Assembly: GCA_019744815.1 (NCBI GenBank)
Contig: JAIEUA010000006.1
Coordinates: 124,001 to 188,000, forward strand
Direction: 5' to 3'
Length of the DNA stretch: 64,000 bases
Source: Phycisphaerales bacterium
Lineage (GTDB): Bacteria > Planctomycetota > Phycisphaerae > Phycisphaerales > UBA1924
Part shown: positions 61,552 through 64,000 of the stretch, piece after piece
Layout: every line of letters begins with the position of its first letter
Numbering within the stretch: the first letter of the stretch is position 1
Position numbers and translations under genes: made by a program
The notes under the pieces: generated by a model
Told to the model about the DNA's origin: nothing
Databases searched by the model: none
Seen by the model: the letters and a program-made list of their open reading frames with translations, nothing else

Positions 61552-61848
61552 CTACCCCGCCAGTGCCTTGACGATCGCGGGTTTGAGGGTTTTCCAGGTG
61601 GCCGCATCGGTCTTGCTGATGGTCAGCCAGGTGTCGGCGATGAGGACGTTGGCGACGCCGGGGAGGGCGAAGAGGCGGGAGGCGAGCGGGTCGGCGGCGG
61701 CGGCCTGGGCGGATCGGTAGGAGCGGATGGGAGCGTCGGTGGCGGAGGCGATGGGATCGACGGCTCGGTCCAGGACGCACTTGAGTGCGGCGGGATTGGG
61801 CGTTTCCTGGAACTCTCGCACCTGATAGCCGCGGAAAGCCGAAGTCAT
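61552..61848 (-). CDS. NifU/Nfu N-terminal-domain protein
   Basis: Predicted 98-residue protein made only of the Nfu N-terminal domain: ETPNPAALKCVLDRAV at the start and SRLFALPGVANVLIADTWLTISK in the middle. In two-domain Nfu proteins this part precedes the cysteine-bearing Fe-S scaffold, which is absent here, so a partner or regulatory role in Fe-S cluster delivery is more likely than scaffolding. TACGCT (61857-61862, minus strand) lies eight bases before ATG, a leaderless pattern. MutY, an Fe-S enzyme, is next downstream. Confidence 0.8.
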   Translation of the reverse strand: MTSAFRGYQVREFQETPNPAALKCVLDRAVDPIASATDAPIRSYRSAQAAAADPLASRLFALPGVANVLIADTWLTISKTDAATWKTLKPAIVKALAG

Positions 61849-61980
61849 GGTGGGCAAGCGTAGCGGCGGCGCGCCCGGACGCATTGGCAGAGGTAGACTC
61901 CGCTCGGTCGTGCACGCGTTGTACACGACCGCATTGATCACGAGTGAGCAATTGGGTCTCTCAACTTCATTGGACTCTCC

Positions 61981-62946
61981 GTGTACTCCGCCCGTCTTGC
62001 CGATCTCCTTGGCCGCCTCGCGACGTATCCGTCGTGGGTGGTGGCGTTGGAGCTGGCGATCATCTGGGTGTGCGTGTACGCGATGGTGCGGTTTGTGCAG
62101 GGGACGCGAGCGGCGGGCGCCTTGAAGGGATTGCTGCTGCTGGGGATCGTGCTGGGTGTGTTGGCGCGAGTGCTGGGCGGCGCGGAGGTCTTCCAGCGGA
62201 TCGGGCTTTTGTACGATCGGTTTCTGGGGTTTCTGGCGATCGGGTTGGTGGTGGTGTTCCAGCCGGAGTTGCGGCGGGCGCTGGTGCGGCTGGGCGAGAC
62301 GCCGTTCTTCCGGTCGAGCCCCAAAGAGATCGCGCTGGTGGTCGATGAGATCTGCGAGGCGTGCAAGTACCTGAGCAAGGCGCGGTTCGGGGCGATCATT
62401 GTGATCGAGCGCTCGATCGCGGTGGCGGGTGTGGTGGAGGGCGGCACGCCGATGAACGCGGAGCTGACCTCGCGTCTGCTGCAGACGATCTTCTTCCCGG
62501 GATCGGCGTTGCACGATCTGGCGGTGGTGGTGAAGGGAAAGAGGATCGCGGCGGCGGGCGTGCAGTTGCCCTTGGCCGAGCCGGAGGACATGCCCGACAA
62601 GCGGCTGGGCTCGCGGCACCGGGCGGCGGTGGGGCTGAGCCGCGAGTGCGACGCGGTGGTGGTGATCGTGAGCGAGGAATCGGGGCGGATCCGGATCGCG
62701 GAGCGCGGGCGGCTGACGCTGGTGGAGTCGGTGGACGAGCTGGATCGCGAGCTGATGTCGCGGCTGAACCCGGAGAAGTTGAAAGCGATGGCGGCGGCCG
62801 CGGCCGCGGCGTGCGCTGCGGCGGTGCCCGAACCGATCTCCAATTACAACCCCGCCAACGACGCGACCAACGCGTTCGAGGCGATCAACGAACCTCTGAA
62901 TCTGGACGACGCGGGGGCGGATCTGGATAAGTCCCGGATCAACTAG
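61981..62946 (+). CDS. cdaA: Diadenylate cyclase CdaA with variant DGA motif
   Basis: Predicted 321-residue membrane enzyme that makes c-di-AMP from two ATP. Three hydrophobic helices are at about residues 17-38, 47-66 and 78-93, followed by the DisA_N catalytic domain. R212-H213-R214 of the RHR motif is intact (GSRHRAAVGLS) and VSEESG follows, but the usual D-G-A of LHDGA is D179-L180-A181. The C-terminal 60 residues after about 260 are a non-conserved tail. GTG 61981 is the start. The next gene is a YbbR-domain protein, the usual CdaA partner, so the assignment is firm although activity may be altered. Confidence 0.88.
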   Translation: MYSARLADLLGRLATYPSWVVALELAIIWVCVYAMVRFVQGTRAAGALKGLLLLGIVLGVLARVLGGAEVFQRIGLLYDRFLGFLAIGLVVVFQPELRRALVRLGETPFFRSSPKEIALVVDEICEACKYLSKARFGAIIVIERSIAVAGVVEGGTPMNAELTSRLLQTIFFPGSALHDLAVVVKGKRIAAAGVQLPLAEPEDMPDKRLGSRHRAAVGLSRECDAVVVIVSEESGRIRIAERGRLTLVESVDELDRELMSRLNPEKLKAMAAAAAAACAAAVPEPISNYNPANDATNAFEAINEPLNLDDAGADLDKSRIN

Positions 62947-62981
62947 CGTCGTTGTTCACTGCTCAACTGCATGCCTCTCCC

Positions 62982-63992
62982 ATGCTCGAACGCATCAAGA
63001 CCATCCTCCTCGTCTCGGTGATCACCCTGTTGGTGTGGGTGTTCGCGGAGTCCGAGAGCCTGCAGCGGCGCGATCTGCGGATCGAGCTGCAGTTCGTCAG
63101 CGATGTGCCGACCGAGCGGTTCATTGAGGTCGCGGATGAAGGGTTCGGCGGCGTGGTGACGGTTTCGCTCTCGGGCGGGGCGACGGCGATCTCGAGCGTC
63201 GAGGACTTTGCCCGGGGCGGCGGGCTGCGGCTGTCGATCGGGAACCCGGCGTTCCTGGCGACGCCGGGCGAGCACACGGTGCCGCTGCGGGAGGCGCTGC
63301 GTGCGTTGCCTCAGTTCCGGGCCAGCGGGCTGACCATCGAGCGGGTGGAGCCGGCGGCAGTCCGGGTGCGGATCGTGGCGCTCGAGACCCGTGACGCGCG
63401 AGTGCGGGTGGATGTGGGAGAGGCCGACCTTGATGGAGTGCCCGAGGTGCGGCCCGTGACGCCCAAGGTGTACGTGCCGGTGAACTCGGTGCCCCCAGGA
63501 CCGATTGAGGTGGTGGCCCCGATCCGCCCGGACGATATTGCTCGGCTGGTCTCCGGTCGGCGAGAGTCGTTGTCGCAGGTGAAGCTGGAGCTGCCCCCGA
63601 ACCTGCGCTCGGTGCACGGGGCCCGGATCGAGCCGGCGACGGCGAGCGTGACGCTCGCGGTGAAGGTCCGGCAGGCATCGACGGAACTCAGCGGCGTGCC
63701 GGTGCAGGTGCGGCTGGCGGCGGGCGAGTTGTCGCGCTGGGAGATCTCCATTCCCGAGCAGGATCGCTTTATCCCCAAAGTGCGGGTGTCGGGGCCGGCG
63801 GATCAGGTCGAGCAGGTGAAGCGGGGCGAGATCAAGGTGGTGGCTTCGGTGAGTCTGAGCTTTGAAGAGCTTGAACGAGGGATCACGCAGAAAGAGATCA
63901 ATTTCGGCGATCTCCCCAGTCAGCTGCGGTTTGAGTACGACACGCGTTTGGTGCGGGTTAGTATCAAAAAGCGTGAGCCTCGGAACCCCTGA
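62982..63992 (+). CDS. YbbR-domain protein, CdaA partner (CdaR-like)
   Basis: Predicted 336-residue protein with one N-terminal membrane helix (residues 6-22, ILLVSVITLLVWVFAES) and an extracytoplasmic part made of YbbR-like beta-rich repeats, for example VRVDVGEADLDGVPEVRPVTP and VPVQVRLAAGELSRW. It lies 35 bases after cdaA, as CdaR does in Firmicutes, where it modulates the cyclase. ATG 62982 is used because it starts just before the helix. The gene ends eight bases before the window edge. Confidence 0.85.
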   Translation: MLERIKTILLVSVITLLVWVFAESESLQRRDLRIELQFVSDVPTERFIEVADEGFGGVVTVSLSGGATAISSVEDFARGGGLRLSIGNPAFLATPGEHTVPLREALRALPQFRASGLTIERVEPAAVRVRIVALETRDARVRVDVGEADLDGVPEVRPVTPKVYVPVNSVPPGPIEVVAPIRPDDIARLVSGRRESLSQVKLELPPNLRSVHGARIEPATASVTLAVKVRQASTELSGVPVQVRLAAGELSRWEISIPEQDRFIPKVRVSGPADQVEQVKRGEIKVVASVSLSFEELERGITQKEINFGDLPSQLRFEYDTRLVRVSIKKREPRNP

Positions 63993-64000
63993 TTGCAGTT

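Overview
The window reads as one chromosomal segment of a high-GC planctomycete, most likely class Phycisphaerae. The evidence is the mix of lineage-typical features: two secreted proteins with GC-type dockerin-like tails, proteins with a VPAP(x)n-RRRR (PEP-CTERM-like) C-terminus, orphan type II pseudopilin-like proteins, an ECF sigma factor coupled to a TPR serine/threonine kinase, a metal-dependent DUF5117/DUF4953-type protease, and very many intergenic palindromic repeats. No rRNA, CRISPR array, transposase, integrase or phage gene was found. One tRNA (Ala, TGC) is present.

Layout. 0.4-6.8 kb: secreted redoxin-like protein, hyaluronidase-like (GH56-like) secreted protein with a poly-Gly tail, GT4 glycosyltransferase, pseudopilin-like protein and a small zinc-ribbon membrane protein. 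6.8-9.6 kb: a four-gene phospholipid operon (small drug/lipid-flippase-like protein, CDP-alcohol phosphatidyltransferase with an altered motif, CdsA, PlsC). 9.8-20.9 kb: FG-GAP/VCBS surface protein, LysS, dockerin-tailed secreted protein, large zinc protease, a head-to-head repeat block, metallophosphoesterase, HTH-plus-membrane protein. 20.9-26.6 kb: TrpB, an amber-interrupted small gene, an MFS transporter, an unknown anchored protein, a frameshifted pseudopilin. 26.6-28.9 kb: a PEP-CTERM-like protein divergent from a probable HTH regulator, with a perfect 20-bp palindrome abutting the -35 box. 28.8-33.7 kb: GT4, methyltransferase, an AT-rich orphan gene inside 50-bp inverted repeats, a doubtful repeat-rich ORF, a zinc-ribbon membrane protein. 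33.7-37.7 kb: ECF sigma factor, kinase and zinc-ribbon protein in a translationally coupled operon, a probable structured RNA with a strong terminator, tRNA-Ala. 37.9-48.5 kb: beta-barrel-like protein, CrtI-family desaturase, secreted alpha-amylase, cupin, PEP-CTERM-like protein, DUF1569, pseudopilin, DUF1579, transketolase. 49-64 kb: matrixin-like dockerin-tailed protease, DnaN, lipoprotein, a 1516-residue pseudokinase/FGE-sulfatase fusion, two glycosyltransferases, MutY carrying an in-frame palindromic repeat, a NifU N-terminal-like protein, and the c-di-AMP pair CdaA-YbbR at the right end.

How it fits together. Housekeeping genes (lysS, trpB, tkt, dnaN, mutY, cdaA) are scattered singly among envelope, secretion and regulatory genes. 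At least ten genes have a TANNNT-like -10 hexamer only 5-8 bases before the start codon, which suggests widespread leaderless transcription. Intergenic palindromes of several families sit at gene ends; in two cases the repeat itself supplies the stop codon, and one lies inside mutY. The most promising undescribed items are the palindrome/HTH/PEP-CTERM module (27.4-28.9 kb), the inverted-repeat-bounded AT-rich cassette (31.3-32.0 kb), the pseudokinase-FGE fusion (53.2-57.7 kb) and the candidate RNA (about 37.1-37.47 kb). All calls are from reading the sequence; no database search was run.
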